Positions 52,416 through 63,786 of a DNA stretch of 64,000 nucleotides are shown here, piece after piece. Source of the stretch: Ceratotherium simum simum (Eukaryota > Chordata > Mammalia > Perissodactyla > Rhinocerotidae). The notes under the pieces were generated by a model that saw only the letters and a list, made by a program, of their open reading frames with translations, searched no databases and was not told where the DNA came from. Made by a program: the position numbers and the translations under genes. Numbering within the stretch: the first letter of the stretch is position 1; the number at the start of each line of letters is the position of its first letter. Location of the stretch: contig NW_004454289.1 of the NCBI RefSeq assembly GCF_000283155.1, positions 1,031,818 to 1,095,817 on the forward strand, written 5' to 3'.

Positions 52416-53432
52416 GTGTGCGAAGGTGCCCGGTGCCCCCAGCCTGTGTGGTACCTGTTCCCGTCTGGAATGAGCCTCCACGTGCTGAGTACACACAGGT
52501 TCTCCTGGACGTTGCTCGCTGTCTGATTTCCAGAAAGGATGTGTACTTGGAGAAGGAAGGGACGGTTTTATTGACCAACAGGAGGGTGTTTGTTTAAAAA
52601 CAAGTGTGAGGAGGCACGGCAGTCCAGTGGCCTGACTGAGCCAGTGCCTGGACAGTCTGTGACTCAGAGCAGCGCCGACTGTGGGCCAGGGCTGTTTGGG
52701 GAAAGGCAGAGGCCGAGTGATGGCCTGGACTGGCACCTTGCTGCCCCTGTGGACCTGGCAGACCGTTGTTGCTGGGTCGTTGCTCAGCCTGTGGCTGGAG
52801 GAGGCGCTGCGTGCTCAGAGGTTGCCGGCCAGGCCCGCTGGGCTCCCTGCTGCCAGCTGGAGGGTCTGGGGTTTATTGATGGGCTGGGTCAGCCACCCAG
52901 GGGCCTCCCTGTGCTGAGGGCCGAGACTGCTCTGAATGCGGGGGCCAGGGCATTGGTCCAGGAGGGACAGGCTCACAGCCAGGCTGTGGCTTCTGCGTCT
53001 GACCCCACACACTACACTGCTGACGGGTCTCAGGCTGGTGGGCCCAGTGGCGGGTCATCGCCATTCCTGACCTCAACTGTGAACTGGGCCGTTTCACGTC
53101 GGGGCATTCCCTTGAGAGATTTTAACGGGGATGGGGTGGAGGCAGGCCCAGCGCCAGTCAACCCGCAGGAGGCTGGGGTCCACGGCCCCTTCGAGAGGCC
53201 GGATCAGAGTGCAGGCTCTGACCTGAGGGGGCTGGGACGGGGTAGTAGGCCGGTCGGGCTTCGGGGTGACGGCGGGGTGCTGCACTCAGGGCTTCTCAGC
53301 CTGACGCAGCCGGAGGTCACAGTGAGGTGCGGTTTTAGGTTTGATTTTACACAAACGGGGACATGAGAGGGCCATTCTTGTTTCTTCCTGCGAGTCTGTG
53401 TGCTGACGGCTCTGAGGCCAGGACTCGCCTGT

Positions 53433-53451
53433 GGGGGAGGGGAGGGGAGGG
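53433..53451 (+). other. G-quadruplex motif upstream of exon 12
   Basis: GGGGGAGGGGAGGGGAGGG fits the canonical four-run, one-base-loop G-quadruplex pattern on the transcribed-RNA sense strand, 131 bases before exon 12. Short loops predict a stable parallel fold. Role in splicing or transcription is inference. Confidence 0.6.
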
Positions 53452-53582
53452 CGGATCGGAGCCCCGGTGTGCGCACTGCCCGGCTGGGGCAGTGCCTGCT
53501 TCGCTCCAGGACCCCCCAGTTTCCTGCAGGGAAGGTGGTGGCCTGGCACTCTGACTTGCATCCCTGTCCCCTGTGCCTCCAG

Positions 53583-53876
53583 ATCCTGCTTGGCCACCCA
53601 CCTCCATATGCTGTGGACATCACCGCCCAGGTCCCTACGCTGCCCACACCGGCTGCCATCCTCTCCCCACCTCTACCAGAAGTGCTGCCACCTGCTGGCC
53701 CCGAGCTCCTGCCTCAGCTCCCCGGCTCCCTGGCCCCCGCGGTGGTGGCGGCTGCTCAGAGCTTGCCCGTCCAGACTGCCACGCTCCTGCCACCTGCTAA
53801 TCCACCGCTGCCCAGTGGGCCCGGGATCACCGGCCTCTGCCCGGCTGTCCAGCTGACTGTGGAGCCGGCCCTGGAG
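53583..53876 (+). CDS. WNK2: WNK2 exon 12: proline-rich linker
   Basis: 294 bases (98 codons), phase 0-0. Encodes ILLGHPPPYAVDITAQVPT, LSPPLPEVLPPAGPELLPQL, QTATLLPPANPPLPSGPGI and ends VQLTVEPALE. Matches human ILLGHPAPYAVDVAAQVPT. Donor gtgtgt at 53877 is somewhat weak; the frame stays open for more than 70 codons into the intron. Confidence 0.95.
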
Positions 53877-54395
53877 GTGTGTGCCCTTCCCCTGGGGCTC
53901 AGCCCCCAGCGCCAGCGCGTCACCCTGACCCCCGACCCTGGCATCATGGTGGTCCCCTGCATGGTGACCTTTGGTCTCAGCCGTAAGAGTGGGGGACGTA
54001 CTCGGGAAGGTGGAAGCATGTGCCCCAGGACGGCCAGGCGGGTGCTGTTGTCACCTCCCTTCGCTGTCCCTGGATGTCACGCTTTCCTCAAACACACGTG
54101 CAGGTGGAGGGGTGGTTTTCACACGAGGATTTAGAGGGCCTCCTTGGAGGTGGTGGGAAGGCCTGTCACCAGCCTTCCTGGACCCATGTGCTCCCCCGTG
54201 GGGTTGGTCAGCCGTGAGCGTGTTTGGAGAGGGGGCGGTCCCAGCTTTCAGGAACGCCCTTGGCTCCAGGCCTTCAAGAAGATGAAAATCCTCACACCTG
54301 CTGGCCCGCATGGTGGCTGCAGTCAGAAGGGAGCGGGCAAGCTGGGCTGTGAGGAGTGGACGTGACCCGTCCTCCTTCCCGTGGTTTTGTTTCAG
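53877..54395 (+). other. WNK2: WNK2 intron 12 (519 bp)
   Basis: Donor gtgtgt, acceptor ttgtttcag. Unique, GC-rich; nothing further recognised. Its first ~250 bases stay open in the exon 12 frame, so intron retention would add residues before a stop. Confidence 0.9.
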
Positions 54396-54445
54396 GAGCA
54401 GGCCTCTCAGGACAAGCAGCCCGGCCTCCTCCAGAGCTGTGAGAG
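54396..54445 (+). CDS. WNK2: WNK2 exon 13 (micro-sized, 50 bp)
   Basis: 50 bases, phase 0 in, 2 out. Encodes EQASQDKQPGLLQSCE plus part of a serine codon, aligning with human EQASQDKPPGLPQSCES. Skipping it would break the frame. Donor gtaatg. Confidence 0.94.
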
Positions 54446-55306
54446 GTAATGGCCCAGCCTGGCCGGGATCAGCGTGGGCGGGTGTGGGCCACCTGTGGAC
54501 TCGGTTCGTGGCGTGCTGCTGCTTCACACAGGTCGCTGCCATGCTTTGCCCTCACGTGTCAGGGCTTCTGACTGTGTCGCCCGTTTCCCAGCCTGATCTG
54601 GTGGAGCTGCACGGAGCTCCTCTGGGGTCTTGGTCAGAGCCTGTTGAAATTCGGGTGTCAGATGCTCCTGGCTGTGTTCTGGGTCCTGGCGCTGGTCTGC
54701 AGTGCCAAGGACGTTCCAGAAGGGAGAGGCCATGGACAGAGAGTCGGCAGGCCCGAGGCCATGGGGAGACCAGGAGGGCAGGGCAGAGTCCAGCCCACAC
54801 TCAGGTCTCCGGGCGCCTCGGGCACCTGTTACCTCCCAGTCATGGAGTCGCGTTTGGGGAGGGAGCCGGTTATGAGAAGCAACCGTGTGTCCCTCCCTCC
54901 TGATGGCCAGGCACCGAGCTCTGCCCTCCACAAACTCCAGGAATCCTGCAGCAGCCCTACGTAGTTGGCGTGTTGCACAGATGTGGAAACTGAGGCACAG
55001 GGGAGGATTGTTTCTTGATCCAGACGTTTGGATCAAGCCGGTTGGGCCTGATTCACAAGTCAGGAGGCTGAGAGGACCAAGGTCCTATGTATTCCCCACG
55101 TCCCCAGGACAGACGCTGCAGCGGGAGAAGGGGCTTCAGGCACTGGGGGCAGGCTCAGGGGTCTCCCTGCCGGGCATGGCTGGCTTCAGATCCTCTGGCT
55201 GAGCACATGAGGTGCTAAAGCTCTTGACTATTCCTGAAAAGGCATGCTTCCGTGTGAGGCTGGCTTGCGGGTCATTCCCATGGGCACTGTGTTGGTTTTT
55301 GCGCAG
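54446..55306 (+). other. WNK2: WNK2 intron 13 (861 bp)
   Basis: Donor gtaatg, acceptor ttgcgcag. An antisense MIR relic lies at about 54905-55030 ('CAGATGTGGAAACTGAGGCAC'). Otherwise unique. Confidence 0.9.
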
Positions 55307-55475
55307 CCTCGGAGGTTCCGACGTCGCCTCTGGAAGAGAGATGAGCGACAGCTGTGAAGGTGCGTTTGGTGGGGGGAAGCTGGAAGGCAAGGCCGTCCGG
55401 AAACATCACCGCAGGTCCACGCGTGTGCGCTCCCGCCAGGAGAGGGCCAGCCGGCCCCGGCTGACCATCCTGAAC
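55307..55475 (+). CDS. WNK2: WNK2 exon 14: basic linker and start of second CCT-like domain
   Basis: 169 bases, phase 2 in, 0 out. Encodes LGGSDVASGREMSDSCEGAF, then the basic run RKHHRRSTRVRSRQERASRP (possible nuclear-localisation-like or docking basic patch), then RLTILN, the first strand of the second CCT-like domain. Aligns with human GGSDVTSGKELSDSCEGAF. Confidence 0.96.
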
Positions 55476-55560
55476 GTGAGTAGCCAGGCAGGGTGGCCCA
55501 TGGGCAGGGGGCTCACTGGGCGTGGTCTCCTCCCTGGCCTGACCACCTGTGCGTCCGTAG
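55476..55560 (+). other. WNK2: WNK2 intron 14 (85 bp, very short)
   Basis: Donor gtgagt, acceptor cgtccgtag. At 85 bp it is near the lower limit for mammalian introns and can be retained. The retained reading would stay in step only until a stop in the intron frame; no conserved peptide is seen. Confidence 0.95.
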
Positions 55561-55677
55561 GTGTGCAAGACGGGAGACAAGATGGTGGAGTGCCAGCTGG
55601 AGACGCACAACCACAGGATGGTGACGTTCAAGTTTGACCTGGACGGGGACGCGCCTGACGAGATTGCCACCTACATG
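55561..55677 (+). CDS. WNK2: WNK2 exon 15: second CCT-like domain
   Basis: 117 bases (39 codons), phase 0-0. Encodes [20 protein letters not shown] and [19 protein letters not shown], the core of the PF2/CCT-like fold conserved among WNK paralogues. Nearly identical to recalled human text, with K for N in VCKTGDK. Confidence 0.97.
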
Positions 55678-56045
55678 GTGAGGCTGGTGTCCTGACCAGT
55701 CGGCTGAGTCAGCGGCACCTTCTCCGGGATGGCGAGCCTGTCCCCACCATGTCTCTTGGGCACACGCCTGCCAGCCCTGCTGAGGGAATGTGGGCTGGCA
55801 GCCTTCCCCATCCTCCGGCCTCTGCAGGTGGCCATCTGCTTGGGGTAGTGTTGGCCTGTCACCTGGACAGTTTACTTCTCCAGCTGCAGCTCCCCTTGCT
55901 GAGCCGCGCAGCCCCCGGTGCGGGGACGGGCCCCGGCTGTGGCTCCCCTTGTGGGCTTAGCCCCGAGCAGACGAGTCAGCCAGTGAGGAGAGTGCAGCTG
56001 GCGGTCTGTGGCGCGTCACGAGTGGGGCCACGTGTGCCACTGCAG
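55678..56045 (+). other. WNK2: WNK2 intron 15 (368 bp)
   Basis: Donor gtgagg, acceptor gccactgcag. Unique, no feature recognised. Confidence 0.94.
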
Positions 56046-56216
56046 GTGGAGCACGACTTCATCCTGCAGGCCGAGCGGGAGACGTTCATCGAGCAGATGA
56101 AGGACGTCATGGACAAGGCGGAAGACATGCTCAGCGAGGACACGGACGTGGACCGTGGCTCTGACCCCGGGGTGAGCCCGCCACACATCAGCACCTGCGG
56201 CCTGGGCGCCGGGGAG
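56046..56216 (+). CDS. WNK2: WNK2 exon 16: end of second CCT-like domain, with internal donor-like site
   Basis: 171 bases (57 codons), phase 0-0. Encodes VEHDFILQAERETFIEQMKD and VMDKAEDMLSEDTDVDRGSD, the closing helix of the CCT-like domain, then PGVSPPHISTCGLGAGE. A donor-like GGG|gtgagc sits at 56172; using it would drop the last 15 codons in frame. Human has Thr where this sequence has Val (GTG), so the site may be lineage-specific. Confidence 0.96.
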
Positions 56217-56454
56217 GTGAGTCCCGGGTGCAGGGTCCCCACTCCCAGCTCCGAGTGCAGTGCTGGGACGCCGCCTGCCGCCTGCTGGAGGGGCCTGCGG
56301 GCTGAGCAAGGCCAGGTGCGGCAGCCGGCGGGGCGGGCGCCTTCTGTCCAGTTAGAGACGTCTGAGGCCCTTGGATGTCGTGAGGCCGCGCTGTGCTCTA
56401 AAGGAAGCCCTCGTTCTGCGCAGTCTGCTGATTTCTATCCTTTAACTCCGTCAG
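56217..56454 (+). other. WNK2: WNK2 intron 16 (238 bp)
   Basis: Donor gtgagt, acceptor aactccgtcag with a pyrimidine tract TTTCTATCCTTTAACTCC. Unique. Confidence 0.94.
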
Positions 56455-56500
56455 GAGAGTCGCCAGTCCCAAGCGAACGCGCCGGTGTATCAGCAGAACG
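56455..56500 (+). CDS. WNK2: WNK2 exon 17 (46 bp)
   Basis: 46 bases, phase 0 in, 1 out. Encodes ESRQSQANAPVYQQN, identical to recalled human text. Very small exon; donor gtatgt. Confidence 0.93.
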
Positions 56501-56992
56501 GTATGTCTGCCCCCGGCCATGTCGCCCCCGGGCTTGCCTCTGGAGCAGGCGTTTCCATTGTGGTCCCGTCTCTGTCTTCCAGCAGCCATTTGATAAGAGC
56601 CCCTTGAGCTTTTCGTAAGGGGGGCTTGGCCATCCCACTGGGGGTTGCCGCAGCTCGTGGTGAGCGTCCCCCCATCTGGGGACTGCTGCCCTGTCTAAGG
56701 AGCCACGTCTGGCCCCAGTGGGGACTCACCACTGCCTTCTGGTCCCCCAGCCAGCATTACCCCTTCACTGGTGGCACCGAGGGTGTCCCGGGAACTAAGC
56801 CCATGCCGGGGGTACTTGTGAGAGCCTCCGGCTGCCGGTGAGGAGCCCCCTGAGCGGGCTGCACGTCCCCCACTGGTGGGAGAAGAGTTCCCCAAAGCCC
56901 TTATGGCTGGTCGGGTACTGGCAGCAAGGGGTCACGCTGGCTGTAGGAGAAACCCACTGGCTCTCACCTGCTGTTTTCATCCTGCCCCTTAG
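56501..56992 (+). other. WNK2: WNK2 intron 17 (492 bp)
   Basis: Donor gtatgt, acceptor tgccccttag. Unique sequence with no recognised repeat. Confidence 0.92.
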
Positions 56993-57112
56993 TCCTGCAC
57001 ACCGGGAAGAGGTGGTTTATCGTCTGTCCGGTGGCTGAGCACCCAGCGGCAGAGGCCCCCAAATCCTCGCCCCCACTTCCTCTGCGCTCCCTGCAGCCGG
57101 AAGCCAGCCAAG
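56993..57112 (+). CDS. WNK2: WNK2 exon 18
   Basis: 120 bases, phase 1 in, 1 out. Encodes VLHTGKRWFIVCPVAEHPA then EAPKSSPPLPLRSLQPEASQ, aligning with human VLHTGKRWFIICPVAEHPA. Donor gtagga at 57113. This is the last WNK2 exon I can place; the protein continues for about 900 residues beyond the window. Confidence 0.95.
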
Positions 57113-60100
57113 GTAGGAACAGCAGAGGCCGTGAGCCGTCCTCCCTGGAACTCGGCTTGCCTCCTCCCCCGTATTGCTCGCATCACCCCGTGGTCCTCAG
57201 CCCAGCTTTACTCATGCTCACATTTCGCTGGCAGGCACCCTGTGCCCTGCTGCGTGCGATGGGCTCGCCCTGCACTGTCGCCCCGAAGCACAGAGTGGCT
57301 TGCAGGGCCATATCTCTATCTGTATCCTGGTTCTTGGTCTTTCACTGAATGAGCCAAGCAAGGCAGCACTCGGGCTTGGGCTGCCCAGTACCTTGGCTGT
57401 GCAGGTGAGGCCCGTGGGCTGCATAGGTGTGTGCTGAAGGGCTCTGCCCGCGCCCTTTCTTACCAGTGTCATCATGTGACTCCAACTCCACGCCCCCCGT
57501 GGCCCACCTGCAGAGACTGCCCCTGTTTGTTCCACTTGTTTTGGGAGTGGGGTCAGAAAGTCCCTTTTGGTGCTAAGACTCTTTGATTGTAAGTTGTCCC
57601 CAAGGAAAACTGACACTCCGATATTGATCTGCACCTGCGTGGACAGATGCCAGCAAGCTTGCCCTGGGGGCTGTCAGTTAAATCCTGACTATGGTCCCTT
57701 GGGAGGCTGCACATAGTCACTTGAACAGATTTAGGATTTAATTTCCTGTAAGATGGCAGGAAAAAGTTGTCCATTATATACCTTGACCTGACTTTACGGT
57801 ACAGTTGCGAAAAATACCTGTAAGTCATCTTAAAGCTCATACCCTATGTTTCCAGTAACTTCCGTTATACTTTTGGAGATTCGTTCCTCTGGGGAAATGT
57901 CAGCCTGATAACAAAACCCCCAGTGGAGCCATGAACTGAGACCTGAGTCTGGCAAAGGGCCAGGCCCAGCCTGGACTGAGGGGTCACGGAGAAGCAGACT
58001 GTCTGCAGTGGCTTAGTTTTAAAATAAGAATATGTTCATCTATGACTTCTTGATTTTGGTACATACACAATTAATATAAGGAAAAGAAAACCCTTGTGAA
58101 AAAAAAAAGCCAATCTTCCATGAGACGTGCTGGGTAAGAGGACGTGCCCAGAGTTACACCTTGTGCTTCACAGTGCACTGACCTCAGGAAGCCTTTCAGA
58201 GCCAACTTCTTTATCTATAAGAAAATAAAAAGGAAGCAGCCAGCTCCAGGGATGGCAGATCTGTTCATCTGGATTAATCATTCACTTAGGATGACCAAAA
58301 TGTTGGACGGATTCTAAAGATCATCTGCTTGAAGGTGTTCGGGATATCTGAAGATAGTGGAGAATTATCAGGCCAGGATCCAGGGGAGGATGGAGCCCAG
58401 GACGTGAGCCCAGTGTTGGACTCTTCCTCTGGGGCATCTCCCATTCCTGCAGGGTGGCTGAGAGGCTGAGTGCTGAAGCTGCAATAACTCACCAGGCTGG
58501 AGAAAAAGGGGCTCCGAGCCCTGGGCCAGGCAGGTGGCCCTGCTGGAGTGCTGTGCTGGAGGAGGAAGGACCTCCTGGAAGTGGATAGGCCAGGCATTGA
58601 AAGGAGTCTTCTCAGAGCATGGCGCCCTCATGAAGGCAATCTCAGAGTGCTGTCAGCTCAGGCAGAAGCACACAGGTCCTTTCTGCAGGAAGGTAGCACC
58701 ATTCTGGATCTCACGTTACTTATACAAATGCTTTTGTGAACGTAGTATTTGGCACATAATAAAATATAGCTAGGCAGAGTCCTGGTTCTGGGCAGGACAG
58801 CATATGCACACGCCACTAGCCCTTCTCTCCACTGAACGTAACTATGATCTGGACCGGTGCTGGGCACAGCTTTCTGAGGACTCGGGAAATAAGCAGCAGC
58901 AGGAGGGTGGGAAAGAGCACGGGAATTCCAAGGACCACTGAGCTGGTGGTGAGCTTGGCAATTCCCTCTGGTGTGTCCTGGCCTGGGCTCGGCCGCGTGA
59001 AGGCTGGGGCAAGCACAGGATGCAGACGGAGGAGCTCCAGGAGACACCCTCTGGTTTTGGTTCGCAGAGCAGGAAAGGGAACTCCTAAAGCTCAGAGAGA
59101 AGGTGGCAGATCTGTCTGTTTTTCCTTTCTCCCCTTTTCTTGTGCCCCAGCCTGCGGACAGTTCTGGGGGCAGCAGCAGGTAACAGGAGCCAAAACCACG
59201 AGAGGGGAGAGCCTTCCTCTCCCTTGGGTGGAGCTAGGGCTCAGAGTGCAGAGCCAATACCTGTTACTTTTTTTCTCGCTCTGTCTTCTTACCACTTGGC
59301 CCTGCTTCTCACAATTATGGGAGTTGATGGTTTTTCTCCCGAGAAATGGGAGTCCCAGGGAACCAGGAATACCAGGGAGACCACAGACAGGGAAGAGCTT
59401 GGGAAAGCAACCCCATAAAGTTGTTTATGAACTCCTGGGCTCACCGCAACCTCTGTGTGCATGGATCTGAGCCTAATTAGCATATAAGAAACGTTGAGAA
59501 CTGAGCTAATGGGTAGACTCCCAGTCAGGTTCCAGACTGGCCCCTGAGTGGCACACTCATGTTTCAGATCAGTTTAGTACTGCAAAGATATTGAAAACTG
59601 AACTGACTTTGTAGCCACAGCTCATAAAAGGCAGGTTGCAACTTGTGGCTTGAACCTAACCAGGTTGATTGCCTGCTAAAGCAAAAATATCAACATTCAC
59701 CATAGGATTTAAACAGACTTAGGATCTCATAATATTATTCAAAATCCAGTCTGATCAAGTTTAACCAATGCAATCCAAAACTCAAATGAAGAACCATAAA
59801 AATTTCAACTTGCACGGAAAAAGACAGCCAACACATGACAATCATAAGATGACATAGATGTTGGAATGATCTGAGAAAGACTTTAAAGCAGCTATTGTGA
59901 AAATGCTTGAACAAGCAATCACAAACATTCTTGAAACAAATGTTAAAATAGAAAGTATCAGCAAAGAAATAGAAGATAGAAAGAAGAGGCAAATGGAAAT
60001 TTGAAAACTAAAATACCTGAGACTATCGAATCAGAACTTAGAACAAAAGATACAAAAAAAATGAACAGAGCCTGTGGAACAAGAACAAGGGGCTAACATT

Positions 60101-63100
60101 TGTGTCATCAGAGTCCCAGGAGAGGAGAAAAAGTGCAGTGCTGAAAAAATATTTGAAGAAATAATGCTGAAAATGTCCCAGGTTTGGTGAAAGACATAAT
60201 CTACAGATTCAAGAAACTGAGCAAATACTGAATAGGATAAACCCAAAGAAATCCACACCTGGACACATCGTAAACTGCTGACAACTAAAGACAAGAAAAA
60301 ATCGTGAAAGCAGCCAGAGAACAAGGGTGCATTACCTGGAGGGAACAGTGGTTCCGTGTCTGCAGGTTTCTCACCAGCAACCACGGAGCCCAGAGGAAGC
60401 CGTATGGTATTTTTAAAGTGTTGAAAGAAAAGAACTGTCAGCCCAGAATTTTGTATTCAGAGAAAGTATTCTTCAGAAACAAAACTGAAATATAGCCATT
60501 CTTAGGTACAGACGACTAAGAGAATTTGTAGCCAGTACAACTGCCCTGAAAGAATGGCTGAAGATCTTCAGACAGGAGGGAAGTCATACCAGAGGGAGAC
60601 TTGGGACATCGGGGCTAAAGGAAGAGGAACAGAAATGGTCGGTGTCTGGGGATGGGATAGACTGTTCTTCTCCTCTTGAGCTCTTAAAACAGGTCTGACA
60701 GGTGAAATAATTATACTGTCCAATTGGGCTTTAATTTATGTAAATGTAATAATATATGACACAACTGTGTTGGGGGGTAAAGGACCTATATGTTGATAAT
60801 ATTTCTACATTCCAGTTGAAGTCGTGAAATGCTGATTCTAGGTAGACTGTGAAGAGTTAATATGTATTTTGCAATTCGTAGAGCAACCCCTAAGAGAGTT
60901 GTACAAAGAAATATAGTCAAAATCATAGTGGATAAATTGAGATAGAATATGAAAAAAATTAAAACAATCCAAAGAAAGAAAAGAGAAACAGGATTTTAAA
61001 AAAGAGAAAAGAATAGGAAACACAAATCATAGACCTACATCTAAACATACCAGTAATTGAATTAAATGTAAATCATTTAAAAGACAGAGGTTGTGAGAAT
61101 GGATTAAGAAAAGACTTGATCTAAGTATTTGCTGTCTACAAGAAACTTCAAATATGATGATATAGGTAGGTTAAAAGAAAAAGAATGGTAAAAGATACAC
61201 CATGCAAATAGTAAGTAAAAGACCCCTAGAGTGGCTATTTCATATCAAACAAAATAGACATTAGAGCAAAGAAAATTAGCAGGAATAAAAAGAAGCATTA
61301 CATATTCATAAAAGGGTCAGTTCATCAATGTGACATAACAGTCCTAAATATAAATGTCCCTAATGAAAGAGCTTCAAAATTGACTCCTTTCTTCCGGAAG
61401 GAGAAATAGACAAACCGACAATTGTAATTGGAGACTTCGACACTCTTATATCAGTAACAGATAAAACTAGTAGACAGAAAATCAGCAAGTGTTTAGATCT
61501 GAATATCCTTATCAAATTGACAGTTATAGAACACTCCACCCAACAAGAGAATACATATTCTCTTCAAGTGCAGATGGACCAATTACCATATCCTGAGTTA
61601 TGCCAAAAAAATTAACAAATTTAAAAGGATTGAAGTTATACCAAGTGTGTTCTCTCATATAATGTAATAAACTAGAAATCAATAATAAAGATAACAGAAA
61701 AGTTGTCAAACACTTTAAAATTAAATAACACATCTAAATCTATAAGTCAAAGGAAAAGTCTCAAGGAAAATTAGAAACATTTTGAAATGAACAAGAATGA
61801 AAACACAACATATTAAATTTGTGGGATGCAGCTAAAGCAGTAGAGGGAAATTCATAGCATTAAATGGTTAGATGAAGAAGGAGTTCTCAAGTCAATGACC
61901 CAAGCTTCCATCTTAAGAAACCAGAAAAACTAGAACAAAATCCAAAGCATGCAGGAGGAAGGAAATAAAGATAAGAGCAGAAATCAATGAAATTTGAAAC
62001 AAAAATGATACAAAAAACCATGAAACAAAAAACCAATTCTTTGAAAAAAACAGTGAAACAAAAAACTAATTGTATAATAAACTTCTTGCAAGATTGACAA
62101 AGAAAAAGACACAAAATACCAATGTCAGGAGTAAAAGAGGAGCTATCCCTACAGACCCTGCGTAAAAGGATAATAATCATGGAATACTACGAACAAACAT
62201 ATGCACCTAAATTCAACAACTTAGATGAAAGAGACTAATTCCACAAAAGCCACAAACTACTAAAACTCATCCAAGATGAAATAGATAACCTCAATACTCC
62301 TATACCTATTAACAAGATTGAATTTGTAGTGAAAAATCTCCACAAAAAGAATTTTCCAGACCCAAATGCTTTCACTGGTAAATTCTATCAAACATTTAAA
62401 AAAGTAAATAACGCCAATTCTACAAAATCTCATCCAGATAATAGAAGAAGAAGGAGCACTTCTCAAATCATTTTATGAGGCCAGCATTGCCCTTATGTCA
62501 AAAACAGACAAAGACAGTACCCAAAAAGAGAGTGAAAGATCAAATCTCTCATGGACATAGAAGGGAAAAACTCTCAATAAAATATTAACAAGTCAAATCC
62601 AGCAATATATAAAAAGAGCAATACACCATGACAAAGGGGAGTGTATCCTGGGAAGGCAATATTCAAAAATCAGTTAATCCACCATATTAATATCAATGGG
62701 AATTTCTCTTCCTTACAAAGGGAAAGATACACGATAATATCAGCTGATACAGAAAAAAAATTTGACAAACTACAACATCCATTCATAATAAAAATGCTCA
62801 GCAAACTAAGAACACAAGGGAACTTCCTTAACCTGATAGGGGGCATCTACAGAAAACTGACAGCTAGTATCATATTTAGTGGTGAAAAGCCAAATGCGTT
62901 CTCTCTGAGACTGGGACCAAGGCACGGCTGTCACTCTCTCCATTCCTATTCACCATTGAACTTGGCCAGAAAAATCTTAGCCAGATTCCAGATGGGTGAG
63001 AAACAGAAATAAAAGACATGTAGATTGAAAAGGAAGAATTAAAACTGTCTGTTTGCAGATAATATGATTTTATGTGGAGAAAATCACAAGGAGACTAAAC

Positions 63101-63455
63101 AAACAACTCCTAGAACCAGTAAGTGAATTTAGCAAGATCACAGGATACGCAGTCAACCTACAAAAATAACTTTATATTTCTATTTGCTGACAGTGAACAA
63201 CTAAAAACTAAAATTTTGAAAGAATATAATTTACAGTAGCTCCAAAAAAAGGATATGTAGCTATAAGCTTAACAAAACATACACAGAATCTATATGCTGA
63301 AAACTACAAAATACTGATGAAGTGAATCAAAGATGACCTAAATAAATGGAGAAACGTACTGTGTTCATGGATTGGAAGACTTAACATAGTAAAAATGTCA
63401 GTTTTCCCCAAAGTGATCCATAGATTTAATGAAATATCAGTAAAAATTCAAACAG

Positions 63456-63786
63456 GGGGCCAGCCTGGTTGTGTAGCGGTTAAGTGCACACGCTCCACTT
63501 CGGTGGCCTGGGGTTCACAGGTTCAGATCTTGTGGGCGGACTGACGCACTGTTTGTCAAGCCATGCTGTGGCGGCATCCCATATAAAGTAGAGGAAGATG
63601 GGCACAGATGTTAGCCCAGGGCCAATCTTCCTCANNNNNNNNNNNNNNNNNNNNNNNNNNNNNNNNNNNNNNNNNNNNNNNNNNNNNNNNNNNNNNNNNN
63701 NNNNNNNNNNNNNNNNNNNNNNNNNNNNNNNNNNATGTTAGCTCAGGGCTAATTTTCCTCATACACACACAAGAATAATAAAAAAT
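63456..63786 (+). mobile_element. ERE SINE, sense, nested in L1, holding an assembly gap
   Basis: Head 'GGGGCCAGCCTGGTTGTG' and 'TAGCGGTTAAGTGCACACGC' (A box region) with 'GGTTCACAGGTTCAGATCTTG' (B box), then 'CAAGCCATGCTGTGGCGGC' and 'GCCAATCTTCCTCA' before the gap. After the gap, 'ATGTTAGCTCAGGGCTAATT' and an A-rich tail. The target-site duplication is AAAATTCAAACA (63443-63454) versus AAAATCCAAACA (63787-63798), one mismatch. Flanking L1 ORF2 sequence resumes on both sides. Confidence 0.92.
63635..63734. other. Assembly gap (100 N)
   Basis: Exactly 100 N characters, a usual placeholder for a gap of unknown length. 'GATGTTAGCCCAGGGCCAAT' before and 'ATGTTAGCTCAGGGCTAATT' after the gap are two copies of the same ERE tail motif, which probably explains the assembly break. 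Confidence 0.99.

Larger units (their letters stand above)
51481..53582 (+). other. WNK2: WNK2 intron 11 (2.1 kb)
   Basis: Donor gtagcc (weak), acceptor gtgcctccag. Contains a short tandem array (52196-52295), a sense MIR relic at about 52295-52415 and a G-run cluster at 53433-53451 close to exon 12. The rest is GC-rich unique sequence. Confidence 0.9.

Noticed and set aside
59047..59160. Possible next WNK2 exon after GGTTCGCAG
   Set aside because: The open sequence after this acceptor-like site does not match the expected WNK2 linker, and the 3' border has no suitable donor.
62641..63012. 123-codon reverse-transcriptase-like frame as a host gene
   Set aside because: It is a remnant of L1 ORF2 with frameshifts and stops around it; not a functional gene.
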